Assembly: GCA_037367405.1 (NCBI GenBank)
Contig: JAZKJV010011400.1
Coordinates: forward strand, 4,090,501 to 4,154,500
Source: Ottelia alismoides
Taxonomy: Eukaryota; Streptophyta; Magnoliopsida; Alismatales; Hydrocharitaceae
Length of the DNA stretch: 64,000 nucleotides
Reading direction: 5' to 3'
This document shows positions 1 to 8,700 of the stretch, piece by piece. The notes beneath the pieces were generated by a model. That model was not told the DNA's origin, made no database searches, and was given only the letters and a program-made list of their open reading frames with translations. The position numbers and the translations under genes were made by a program. The number at the start of each line of letters is the position of its first letter. Position 1 is the first letter of the stretch.

Positions 1-2
1 TG

Positions 3-365
3 GTGGCGCTAGAGGCGATTTTGTACCTCATTGTATTTCTATTGCCATTGTGGGAATTGACTCGAGCTGGCTGGCGCAGAAGGTTAGCCTTGGGCTGTTA
101 CACGGCATTTTTGATGATCATTCCGATCTACTCGTTGGGATTGGATTCGGTAGGAGAAGTGCCAACAACATTTGTATGGGATAAGTGGTGGTATTTATTG
201 TGGCTGGCGATACTGCCAACAGGTCTAGTGCTGCTGCTGTTTCATAGCTTGCGACTGGTCATCAAGAGTATTCGCGGGTTGGCCCGAGGAGTGCAAAGCA
301 AATTGATTAAGCTCCGTTCGATGGACGGTCAAGCGGCTCGCGCGGCAGGAGAGACTCATGCCTGA
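3..365 (+). CDS. Small membrane protein, possibly 5'-partial
   Basis: About 120 residues read from a GTG at the window edge. Because upstream sequence is missing, the true start may lie outside. Three hydrophobic stretches (about residues 4-20, 29-46 and 63-88) predict an integral membrane protein with a basic, cytoplasmic-looking tail of about 35 residues. No family was recognised. It overlaps the following sigma-factor gene by 8 bp, so the two are almost certainly cotranscribed. Small membrane proteins next to ECF-type sigma genes are sometimes anti-sigma partners, but no anti-sigma motif (such as a zinc-binding HxxxCxxC) is visible here, so that role is speculation. Confidence 0.6.
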   Translation: MALEAILYLIVFLLPLWELTRAGWRRRLALGCYTAFLMIIPIYSLGLDSVGEVPTTFVWDKWWYLLWLAILPTGLVLLLFHSLRLVIKSIRGLARGVQSKLIKLRSMDGQAARAAGETHA

Positions 366-900
366 TGATCCGAAGTCGTGGGATCGCTATTTGCCGTACT
401 TGCGAGTGATCGCCGAACGGGCGACGCGTCATGCGTCGATCACCGGACTGGACCCATCGAGCATAGCGCAGACGGCCGTGACCGAAGCTTGGAAGTCTCG
501 TGGGTCCTTTCGCGGCGAGAGCGATGAAGTGTTCCTGGCTTGGATGCGAGGTATCTTGGCCAACGTGATGCGCACGGCTGTGCGAAACCAACTTCGCCGT
601 CCACAGACTCTCGACCTGGCCACGATGGATGCGGCTCTGGACAGTTATGGTGATCGCATTGCCGTATTTGCTCGCAGCGTTCCCGATCCATCTGACGTGC
701 TGCAGAGTCAAGAGCGCGCGTTGCAAGTCACCCAGGCGCTGGAAAGCTTGTCGCCCGATCATCGCGCGGTGCTAGTGGCTCGCCATTTCGAAGATCGCTC
801 GTTTACGGAGATCGCGACGGAAATGAATCGCAGCGAAGCCGCGGTGCGCATGTTATGGGTTCGAGCCCTCCGAGCCCTGCGGCAAAGTTTCCCAGGCTGA
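358..900 (+). CDS. ECF-type RNA polymerase sigma factor
   Basis: A 180-residue sigma-70 family protein of the short extracytoplasmic-function type. An N-terminal region-2-like part (about residues 10-80, with a run like WMRGILANVMRTAVRNQLRR) is followed by a region-4 helix-turn-helix near the C-terminus (about residues 125-175, LSPDHRAVLVARHFEDRSF then EIATEMNRSEAAVRML). The ATG at 358 is preceded by AGGAG at suitable spacing. Its start overlaps the upstream membrane-protein gene. Planctomycetes carry many such factors, often linked to membrane or kinase partners. The target genes cannot be read from the sequence. Confidence 0.88.
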   Translation: MPDDPKSWDRYLPYLRVIAERATRHASITGLDPSSIAQTAVTEAWKSRGSFRGESDEVFLAWMRGILANVMRTAVRNQLRRPQTLDLATMDAALDSYGDRIAVFARSVPDPSDVLQSQERALQVTQALESLSPDHRAVLVARHFEDRSFTEIATEMNRSEAAVRMLWVRALRALRQSFPG

Positions 901-1074
901 TAAAAGCGGTCGGTGATGAAGTCACTTTTCCCATGAAGCTAATTCAGCGACCATAATCTCTGGTTGGATCCATGCCAATGAATCTTGTGTGGTGGGATAG
1001 AACGAAGGCTCAGCAGGAGCTTCGCCCTCCCTTGGCCCGGCCGCCGCTGGGGAAGGTGACATGCGAGGTGATGT

Positions 1075-1572
1075 TTAGCGAGCAGCTGGCCGCGGAACGT
1101 GCTGATCGATCAAGATGGGGTTTCCATCGGGATCAACCAGCATGCAGTAGGCGGTGCCTTGGCTGGATTGGTCGGCTTCAACGACTAGCGAAAGTCCTCG
1201 CTGTTTCAATTCCTTTTGGAGCTCACGAACGTCTTGAAACTCCGGCAGTGTCTGGCAGTTGCGATCCCAACCTGGATTGAAGGTGAGCGAGTTTTTCTCG
1301 AACGTTCCCTGGTAGAGGCCAATCGTACTGGTGTCATTCTGCATGATGACATAGTTTTGTTTCAGGTCTCCGCCGCTGACTTTGAAGCCCAGTTTTTCAT
1401 AGAATACTTTTGATGCGTGCACGTCTTTGACGGCCAGGCTGATCGAGAAGTTGCCTAACTGCATTTTGTCGTCTTTCTGGTTGCTGGCGGCGTGGCGGTG
1501 ATTGGCTGTGGTGAGCTGAGATATCGTCCAGCCGCACAGAACCAACGCCAGGCCTGAGATGATGGTACGCAT
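1075..1572 (-). CDS. Secreted VOC-fold (glyoxalase/bleomycin-resistance-like) protein
   Basis: A 165-residue protein. The ATG at 1572 was chosen because an AGGAG lies just upstream and the N-terminus (MRTIISGLALVLCGWTI) is then a signal peptide or anchor. The frame is open further upstream but that part lacks sense. The VOC domain follows: a first beta-alpha-beta unit (about residues 37-65, 'SISLAVKDVHASKVFYEKLG') and a C-terminal strand ending 'MLVDPDGNPILIDQH', typical of the glyoxalase superfamily. The family covers metal-dependent lyases, dioxygenases and drug-binding proteins; the substrate is not deducible. A periplasmic location is unusual for the family. It is divergent from the AraC-type gene with about 80 bp between, so the regulator may control it. 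Confidence 0.85.
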   Translation of the reverse strand: MRTIISGLALVLCGWTISQLTTANHRHAASNQKDDKMQLGNFSISLAVKDVHASKVFYEKLGFKVSGGDLKQNYVIMQNDTSTIGLYQGTFEKNSLTFNPGWDRNCQTLPEFQDVRELQKELKQRGLSLVVEADQSSQGTAYCMLVDPDGNPILIDQHVPRPAAR

Positions 1573-1654
1573 GAGTACTCTCCTGAGTGAGTCCAAAATT
1601 GGCGAAGTAGTAAACACAATTCTAAGTATCGATTTCTGCGTGTTTTGACAAATC

Positions 1655-2581
1655 TTGCGATCCGACAAAAAATCTCAGACGGCCAACAAGCCGGGTTATA
1701 TCGAGCGAATCAATCGCGTCCTCGATCACATCATGGCCGATGTCACTCGACCGGTGAACTTGAAACAACTGGCCAAGTTGGCGGGCCTGTCGCCGTTTCA
1801 CTTTCATCGTATTTTTCAAGCCATGGTTGGTGAGACGCCCAATGAATTCGTCAAGCGTTTGAGACTGGAACGGGCTATGTCCTTGATGAGCTATGGTAAG
1901 CGGAAGTCGCTAACCGAAGTAGCTATCGCTTGTGGCTTCTCAAGTTCATCTGACTTTACGCGAAGCTTCAAACTGAAATATGGTGTCGCTCCTAGCAAGT
2001 TCGACTTGGATGCGTGGCAAGCCAGGCATTTCGAACGCGTTGAGAAGGCTAAGGCACAATCGACTTTCAAGCTCAACAAGGTACTTCCGCGGGCCAACCC
2101 AGATCGATTTCGCGTACGAATTCGCGAATTGCAGGCACGGCGTGTAGCCTATATTCGCGTGGCTAATCCGTATGCTGGTGATGGCGTGATCCAAGCTGTG
2201 GAGCGTCTGCTGGCTTGGGCCGATGCGCGACATTTGACTCACGGGCAGTGGCTTGGGTACCAATTCGAAAGCCCATGCTTTACGACACTCGAAGATTGTC
2301 ACTATTGCGTGGCAGTTGAAGTTCCATCGACGGTTAAGGCCGAAGGGGAAATCGGTATCTATCGCTTTCCGGCTATGTTAGTCGCGGAAGTGGCGATGAA
2401 GGGCGATATCGACATGGAGATTCGCTTGCTGCAATGGTTGTACGGCAGTTGGCTACCTCGCACCAGTTATGTGCCGGATGATCAACCATGTTTCGAAGCC
2501 TGGTCAGGCCGACCACTGGCTCATGGCTTGGAGTACTTTGAGCTGAACATCCAATTGCCCGTCAGGCAGCCGGGCGCATGA
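1655..2581 (+). CDS. AraC-family regulator with GyrI-like effector domain
   Basis: A 308-residue protein. An N-terminal AraC-type double helix-turn-helix (about residues 15-115; 'LKQLAKLAGLSPFHFHRIF' and 'EVAIACGFSSSSDFTRSFK') is followed by a C-terminal GyrI-like ligand-binding domain (about residues 150-305). This order, DNA binding first, is that of the Rob/SoxS-like GyrI fusions, which sense small hydrophobic or cationic ligands. The start is a TTG at 1655: an in-frame stop lies just upstream, and later ATGs would cut the first helix. No clear ribosome-binding site is visible. It is divergent from the VOC-fold gene, which is a plausible target. Confidence 0.88.
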   Translation: MRSDKKSQTANKPGYIERINRVLDHIMADVTRPVNLKQLAKLAGLSPFHFHRIFQAMVGETPNEFVKRLRLERAMSLMSYGKRKSLTEVAIACGFSSSSDFTRSFKLKYGVAPSKFDLDAWQARHFERVEKAKAQSTFKLNKVLPRANPDRFRVRIRELQARRVAYIRVANPYAGDGVIQAVERLLAWADARHLTHGQWLGYQFESPCFTTLEDCHYCVAVEVPSTVKAEGEIGIYRFPAMLVAEVAMKGDIDMEIRLLQWLYGSWLPRTSYVPDDQPCFEAWSGRPLAHGLEYFELNIQLPVRQPGA

Positions 2582-2604
2582 CGATATTCGTCTTGTCGCC
2601 GCGG

Positions 2605-2620
2605 GCACCACAGGTGGTGC
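2605..2620. terminator. Small hairpin between convergent genes
   Basis: The perfect stem GCACCA/TGGTGC with a 4-nt loop sits in the 58-bp gap between the convergent AraC-type and DUF2156 genes. It has no T-run on either side, so a bidirectional terminator role is only possible. Confidence 0.3.
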
Positions 2621-2639
2621 TATCAAGACTATTCAGCCT

Positions 2640-4187
2640 TTAGGGCGAGCCACTTTTGATTGCCTGGCAAGTTGCCGAAGCATTTTTGCGCCAGCCAACC
2701 GAAAATCGGCAGACCAGCAATAGTAGAAAAACAGTGGCGATGATTGGGCCGCTGATGGCGATCAGCCAGGCGGTCACGTGCCAGCCGTTCCACGGATGCA
2801 CAGACAGGAAGGCAACTGCTTGCCAGGCGGTTAAACCGACATCACCCAGCACAGCCACTAGAGCACCTGGTGCCAGCCATCGCATGAAGCTTGCACGACG
2901 GCCAGTACCGCAGCCGATCATACACAGCACTCCAACCATCAAGCAGTCAAAGGCAATCCATAGTCGCAACGTCATTTGGCTGCCAAACCAGAAAACTCCA
3001 TCGCACTGGCTGAGCAGGCCTGTCCACAGCAGCAGAGCAGCGGCCAGGCCATAACTGAGTCTTGGCCAGGTATTGTGGCGAATTCGATGCAAGTTGGTTG
3101 CGAGCAAACGCACCAGAGTATCGAAGGCAAAGCGCGTGGGGTGAGATCGCACAAACGCCATCAGCACGGCGACAAGCATGTTGAAGTTGAACCGGGGGAT
3201 ACCCGTAACGTAAATCTCTTCCCAGTGGTCCGGTCGCAGTTTCGATTTGAAGGCAGCCAGACCTTCGAAACTGTATAGCGGATCAAATAGTCGTTTCGAC
3301 ACCTGAAAGATGGCTATGGCCCAGCGGGGTTGGGCATAGTGCGAACGATGCGTGTTATGCAGTGGCGAAAGCCCCAGGGTTGCATAGCTTTTGCCTTCGT
3401 CAGCCAGCAATCGCATGGCCGCATCGATGAGCGTCTCGGTGGTACCGTTGGGCGCTTTTGGGGTTCGAACTAAATCTTCAAGGAAGAAGCCGTCCCGGGC
3501 ATAGATCGGCACCAGTGACAGAAAACCAACTGCTTCGCTCTGTCCACTGGCTGACGTGAGCTCAGCCAAAAAGTATCGCCGCTCGCTGGCAAAAGAGAAA
3601 GCGTCCAGATGCACTACGAAGCTCATTGTGGCCATCTTATGAGCACGCTGCCACTGAAGGATAACCTGCTCGGCCTGTCGCCGTTGGGGCGAATTTGGAT
3701 CGCTGATAACCTGGGAACTGATTTGCTGGACGGACAGCCCTTTGCGCTCAGCTCGGCGTTTCTGCGAGCCAATCAATTTCATCCTTTGGGCATCGCTGGT
3801 CCAACGCGTCGGATCCCAGCAAGGTTGTTCGCCAATCTTGACGTGCGTGGCCTGCTGGCCGATCTCGGCAGCGAAACGAGCTGCTGTCCCGAAGAAGCAA
3901 ACGCGAAAACCGGCTGCCTTGGCAGTCGTGGCAAACGCTCGCGCGCACTTCACCATCTGTTCCAATGGACAGATAGGCGCGCCCGCCACGACCCAGGTTC
4001 CCCAGGCTTGATAGTATGCCACCACACCTGGTCCGCTGGGATCGAACCAGTACTCGAAGTAGGGTTCGAGAGTTTGGAAAGACGTATTGTTCCAGCCGTA
4101 TTCCTGAATCAGAGCCAGGGCTTGCCGGCGAGGGTCGGTGGTCACGGTTGGAAGTTTGAAGTTTGAAGGAAAGGCACTAAAAAACAA
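2640..4187 (-). CDS. DUF2156 / MprF-like aminoacyltransferase-domain membrane protein
   Basis: A 515-residue protein. Residues about 15-320 match the C-terminal catalytic (GNAT-like, DUF2156) domain of phosphatidylglycerol lysyltransferases. Seen features include a YFEYWFDPSGPGVVAYYQAWGTW segment, 'GSQKRRAERKG', an acidic 'DGFFLEDLVRTP' segment and 'YATLGLSPL'. In MprF this domain transfers an aminoacyl group from tRNA to phosphatidylglycerol. Here the membrane part is C-terminal, with about four hydrophobic segments (residues about 380-500), the reverse of MprF, and no large flippase domain is present. The start is uncertain: TTG at 4187 is the longest form, and a GTG at 4145 is an alternative. 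The substrate is unknown. Confidence 0.72.
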   Translation of the reverse strand: MFFSAFPSNFKLPTVTTDPRRQALALIQEYGWNNTSFQTLEPYFEYWFDPSGPGVVAYYQAWGTWVVAGAPICPLEQMVKCARAFATTAKAAGFRVCFFGTAARFAAEIGQQATHVKIGEQPCWDPTRWTSDAQRMKLIGSQKRRAERKGLSVQQISSQVISDPNSPQRRQAEQVILQWQRAHKMATMSFVVHLDAFSFASERRYFLAELTSASGQSEAVGFLSLVPIYARDGFFLEDLVRTPKAPNGTTETLIDAAMRLLADEGKSYATLGLSPLHNTHRSHYAQPRWAIAIFQVSKRLFDPLYSFEGLAAFKSKLRPDHWEEIYVTGIPRFNFNMLVAVLMAFVRSHPTRFAFDTLVRLLATNLHRIRHNTWPRLSYGLAAALLLWTGLLSQCDGVFWFGSQMTLRLWIAFDCLMVGVLCMIGCGTGRRASFMRWLAPGALVAVLGDVGLTAWQAVAFLSVHPWNGWHVTAWLIAISGPIIATVFLLLLVCRFSVGWRKNASATCQAIKSGSP

Positions 4188-4578
4188 TAAACTACGAACT
4201 CACACTCTACCACAGGACGACATTGTGTCGCTCCCGCCGCCATGGAAGCTGTTTCGATAGATATCAAGATGGTTCAAGCCCACCCAGGGGACTTCTTTTC
4301 GGGTCTGTAACTGTTGAGTCAATCCGAGCATGAACCCATGGGCGTAATTCGCGGGCAATTTGTTTTCTGGTGGAGGACTCAGTAGTCATCGACGAACATT
4401 CGCGGTAGAGTCGTCCTCTACCTCAATAGAGGTTCGGTAGTTTATGGTTTTGCAGTGCCTGAGTTGGAAGTTCTGGGAGTCACGCGGCACAGTGGCCTCT
4501 GGGCATGCAACTGCATATTGTTAAGGGTAAGAAGCCAATCGCATTGACAAATTCCCTGCCCTGTTGAGGTCACATTCG
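4188..4578. other. Intergenic region between divergent genes
   Basis: About 390 bp between the DUF2156 gene and the HtrA-like gene. No convincing open frame was found. A small hairpin GTAGAG/CTCTAC with a 5-nt loop occurs near 4406-4422. A TTGACA occurs at 4544-4549 but no matching -10 box follows before the HtrA start, so I do not call it a promoter. Confidence 0.4.
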
Positions 4579-5568
4579 ATGAACTGGTTCCTAGCTCAAG
4601 TATCCGACCAGGCTGACAGCCGGTCCCCACGCAGCCCACGCGACGTTCGCGTGCCTGGCAACGAGGCCATTCTGGATGCCTACTCGATGGCAGTCATCAA
4701 CGTGGTCGAAGCCGTGTCACCAGCGGTAGTCAGTCTAACCGGTAGAGCCACCGATGCGGCCAAAGGTTCCGGCTCTGGCTTTATTGTGACGGCAGATGGC
4801 TACGCTGTCACCAATAGTCACGTGGTCAACGGTCGCCGCCGCTTGCTGGCTGAAACCAACGAAGGGGATCGTGTTGACGTAGAAGTCATTGGCGACGACT
4901 CGGCGACGGATATCGCTTTGCTTAAGCTGGCTGCGCGCGATTTGCCTTCTGTAGCGATCAGTGATTCAGCCCTGCTGCGAGTTGGTCAACTGGTCATTGC
5001 CATGGGCAGTCCGCTCGGCTTGCAATCAACTGTATCGACCGGCGTTGTCAGCGCAACTGGTCGCAGTATGCGTAGTCAATCCGGGCGCATGATCGAGAGC
5101 ATCATTCAGCATTCTGCCCCCATCAATCCTGGCAACAGTGGCGGCCCGTTGCTCGACTCTCGAGGTCACGTCGTCGGCGTCAATACGGCGGTGATTGCCA
5201 TGGCCCAAGGCATTGGCTTTGCGGTGCCCAGCAACACAGCCCAGTGGGTCACCACCGAGATCCTCAGTTACGGCCGAGTGCGTCGCCGTGAACTGGGCAT
5301 TGCTGGGGAGAGTGTCCAAGTCGCCCGCAACCTGATGCGCGACGCAGACCTGCTCTCCAACCGAATGGTCTTAGTCCACGAAGTAGTCCCCGGCAGCCTG
5401 GCTGCGAAAGCTGGTGTCGAAACTGATGATCTGATCTTCGCCCTCAATGATCGTCTAGTGGAGTCTGTAGACGATCTGCACCGCTTGCTTTCGGCCTTGC
5501 CACTGTCCAGCTCGATCGAGCTGTCGCTACTGCGGGGGCAGCAGCCTACGACAGTGGTCATCAACTAG
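4579..5568 (+). CDS. HtrA/DegP-like trypsin-fold serine protease with one PDZ domain
   Basis: A 329-residue protein. The ATG at 4579 was chosen because GAGGT lies 8 nt upstream; a TTG at 4564 is the longer alternative. The chymotrypsin-fold protease domain spans about residues 35-235. The catalytic triad is visible: His81 in TNSHVV, Asp111 in ATDIALLKL, and Ser187 in NPGNSGGP. A single PDZ domain follows (about residues 245-325; 'VVPGSLAAKAGVETDDLIFALND'). The family degrades or refolds damaged envelope proteins. There is no obvious signal peptide or membrane anchor, so location is uncertain and it may be cytoplasmic, or the true start may differ. It stands alone between non-related genes. 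Confidence 0.9.
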   Translation: MNWFLAQVSDQADSRSPRSPRDVRVPGNEAILDAYSMAVINVVEAVSPAVVSLTGRATDAAKGSGSGFIVTADGYAVTNSHVVNGRRRLLAETNEGDRVDVEVIGDDSATDIALLKLAARDLPSVAISDSALLRVGQLVIAMGSPLGLQSTVSTGVVSATGRSMRSQSGRMIESIIQHSAPINPGNSGGPLLDSRGHVVGVNTAVIAMAQGIGFAVPSNTAQWVTTEILSYGRVRRRELGIAGESVQVARNLMRDADLLSNRMVLVHEVVPGSLAAKAGVETDDLIFALNDRLVESVDDLHRLLSALPLSSSIELSLLRGQQPTTVVIN

Positions 5569-5633
5569 CTGGAGCCATAACCAAGGTGCAACAAGCTTAG
5601 ATACGCAGTCCGCGGCATCTGGACCAAAGGCAG

Positions 5634-5663
5634 GCAGTAGCCGGAAGGGTTTCCGGTGACTGC
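5634..5663. terminator. Hairpin downstream of the HtrA-like gene
   Basis: An imperfect palindrome: an outer stem GCAGT/ACTGC and an inner stem CCGGAA/TTCCGG around a 4-nt loop, about 65 bp after the protease stop codon. It has no T-tract. It may end transcription from the protease gene or sit in the leader of the kinase gene. Confidence 0.35.
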
Positions 5664-5758
5664 GCGGCTGGCTAAAATGTGCCGGCGTGTCTAATCGTCT
5701 ATCAGCCGCCAGGTTAGCAGATTTGACATTGCTTCAGCTCTCTAGCAAATTGTCCATC

Positions 5759-8700
5759 ATGTCTGCATTGCCGAAAATTGTTGCCGACTTGGAGCAGGGC
5801 TCAACAGATCTCGAGTCATGTCTTTGCAGTCTTCCGGAGCTTTCTGTCGAAGACCGACTGGAGTTGGTACTAGCCGAGCAACGGTATCGCTTCTGTCAGG
5901 GACTGCCATGTGGGGCGGACTACTATGCTGAGCAATTTGATTGGGTAGCAAGAGACTCCGAAGCGCGGCAGAAGTTACTGGTGGCAGAGTTTCAGTTGCA
6001 AATAAGCCGAGCATTTGAGCCGGAGTTCCTGCAGCACTTTTTGGCCAAGCTGGATAATTGTGATGATACGTTGTTTTCGCAGTTGTTGCATATTGAAGTG
6101 CAACAACGATCGGCTTTAGGTTTGAGCGTTCCCTGGGAAGCTTATCTAGAGAGTTTTCCTGATCGTCGAGCATGCATTGATGAGCTGAAGGTTCAATGTA
6201 CTTTCGACAGGCCGCTTTCGGCTAACGACTCAGCCGCTTTAGCCGCTGAGCATGCCTCAGCGACTATGGTGCTCAGCGATGATGCCATCAGAACAGATGT
6301 GACACGCACATTCACTTCCGATGCAATGGTAGGTGAACTGCGCGGTGGTCGGTACCGACTTGTACGCAGGTTGGGTGAAGGCACCTATGGCGCAGTTTAC
6401 CTGGCGCAAGATACACAACTCAAGCGACAAGTTGCGATCAAGCTGCCACGACCGGATACGCTGGCCAGGCTCGGTAAGATTGACTCATATCTGTCGGAAG
6501 CTCGCAACGTTGCTTCGCTCGATCATCCGAATATAGTAGCAGTTTACGATGTGGGTCGAACCGCGGAAGGTTCGCTGTACGTTGTATCGAAGTTCATTGA
6601 TGGTGGTTCGTTATCGGAGTGGCTGAAAACGCAGCCCTACGATTTTCGGCGAATCGTTATCTGTCTGGAGCGACTTGCCGAGGCGTTGCATCACGCTCAT
6701 CACCGCCACCTGATTCACCGTGACATCAAGCCAGCGAACATCTTGATTGACGCTGCTACGGGCACGCCATTCGTAACCGATTTTGGACTTGCTATTCGCG
6801 AAGAGGACTATCTTCAAGAGGGGCGAATGGCGGGTACGCCAGCCTATATGAGTCCGGAACAGATTCGTGGCGAAGGTCATCGGTTGGATGGACGTAGTGA
6901 TTTGTTCTCGCTGGGCGTAGTGATGTATCAGATGCTGACTGGACGCTTGCCGTTTCCGGGGCAGACATTTGCGGAAATCATGCACCAGATCATTCATGTT
7001 GAACCGGAACCGCCCTCGTCACTTCGTAAGGACATTCCGTCTGAATTGGATCGCATTTGCCTGAAGCTGCTGCGCAAGCGTGCCTCGGAGCGTTATGCGA
7101 CAGGGCATGATCTGGCCACCGATCTGCGATCCTGGTTGGAGCCCTCGGCAACAGAGGCCCGCGTGGCGACGGACCAACGAATTACACCGCGCGGTTTAAG
7201 ATCATTTACCGCCGATGACTCAGCCTATTTTCTGAACTTGTTGCCTGGTCCGCGCGATCGTCAGGGGTTGCCGGAGAGCATCTCATTCTGGAAGAGCCGC
7301 ATCGAGCAGCGAGATGCGGACAAAACATTTACGGTTGGCTTGCTGTACGGTCCAAGTGGTTGTGGTAAATCATCTTTGGTAAAGGCAGGTTTGATTCCCA
7401 ACCTGTCTGCCGAAGTGATCCCCATCTATATAGAGGCTACACCAGAGGAAACCGAAAGCCGCTTGCTTCGTCAGTTGCGAAAAGCTGTGGATGATTTGCC
7501 AGCGGAACTGAGCCTGGTGGAGGCGGCTGAACGAATACGCCGTACGTCGGGGCCGAAGGTTGTGCTGATCATTGATCAGTTCGAGCAGTGGCTGCATGGT
7601 CAGCGTGTGGATGTCGAAGGTCCATTGATTCGTACCTTGCGCCAATGCGACGGCGGGCGGTTGCAGACTCTGCTCATGATTCGCGACGATTTCTATCTGC
7701 CTGCCGCTCGGCTCATGTATGAGATCGATGTGCCGATTGTTACTGAACAGAATTTCAAGCTGGTGGATCTGTTCGACAGGGAGCACGCGCGGCAAGTACT
7801 CATTCGATTCGGCCAGGCCTTCCATAAGTTGCCTCAAAGCCAGGAAGCCATGACGCCTGATCAACTGGAATTTGTGCGGCAAGTGATCGATGGGCTGTCG
7901 GAGGATGGCCGAGTTGTCACGGTGCGTTTGGCACTCCTGGCAGAGATGCTCAAAGGTCGTGAGTGGGTTCCGGCGGCCCTGTCGACCATCGGTGGCCTCA
8001 ATGGAATTGGTGTCAATTTTCTAGAAGAGACCTTTGCGTCCAACCGCGCTGATCCTCGACATCGTCAACATTTAGAGGCAGCTCGCGGAGTTTTGCGCGT
8101 ACTATTGCCAGAGACGGGCCTGCAAATCAAAGGCGCCATGTGTTCCGAAGAAGCCCTGCTGCAGGCTTCCGGATACAAGGATCGCCCCAAGGACTTCCAG
8201 GAACTGATGCGGATCCTGGATGGAGAACTGCGACTGGTAACGCCCACCAATCCGGAAGGCCAAGGTTCACAATCTGCTAGCGACGTTTTTTCCCAGCGCT
8301 TCTACCAATTGACTCACGATTACCTGGTCCATTCGCTGCGCCAATGGCTTACGCGAAAACAGCGAGAGACCAGGCAAGGTCGTGCCGAATTGAAGCTCGC
8401 TGAACGCGCCGCTGTCTGGAACAACAATCGCGAAAACAAGCAGTTACCAACACTGAATGAATGGTTGCAGATCCGACGCTGGACAGACAGACGCAAATGG
8501 ACCGACTTGGAGTCGCTGCTGATGCGAACAGCGGGCCGCGTGCATTTGAGGAATTGGGGTAGCGGGGTACTGGCGCTGGCAGTTATCAGTCTCAGTATCG
8601 CTTATGTATTCCAGCAGCAAAGTTTGCGAAGTCGGATCGAGAAGATTGCGGTTGTTCTTGATTCATTGCAGCGAACGCCAGGTCCCTCGGTCGCTGTGAA

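Noticed and set aside
972..1280. Open frame on the plus strand after the sigma gene
   Set aside because: It runs antisense into the VOC-fold gene and has no recognisable content.
4544..4549. TTGACA as a -35 box for the HtrA-like gene
   Set aside because: No -10 hexamer at 16-18 bp spacing before the start codon.
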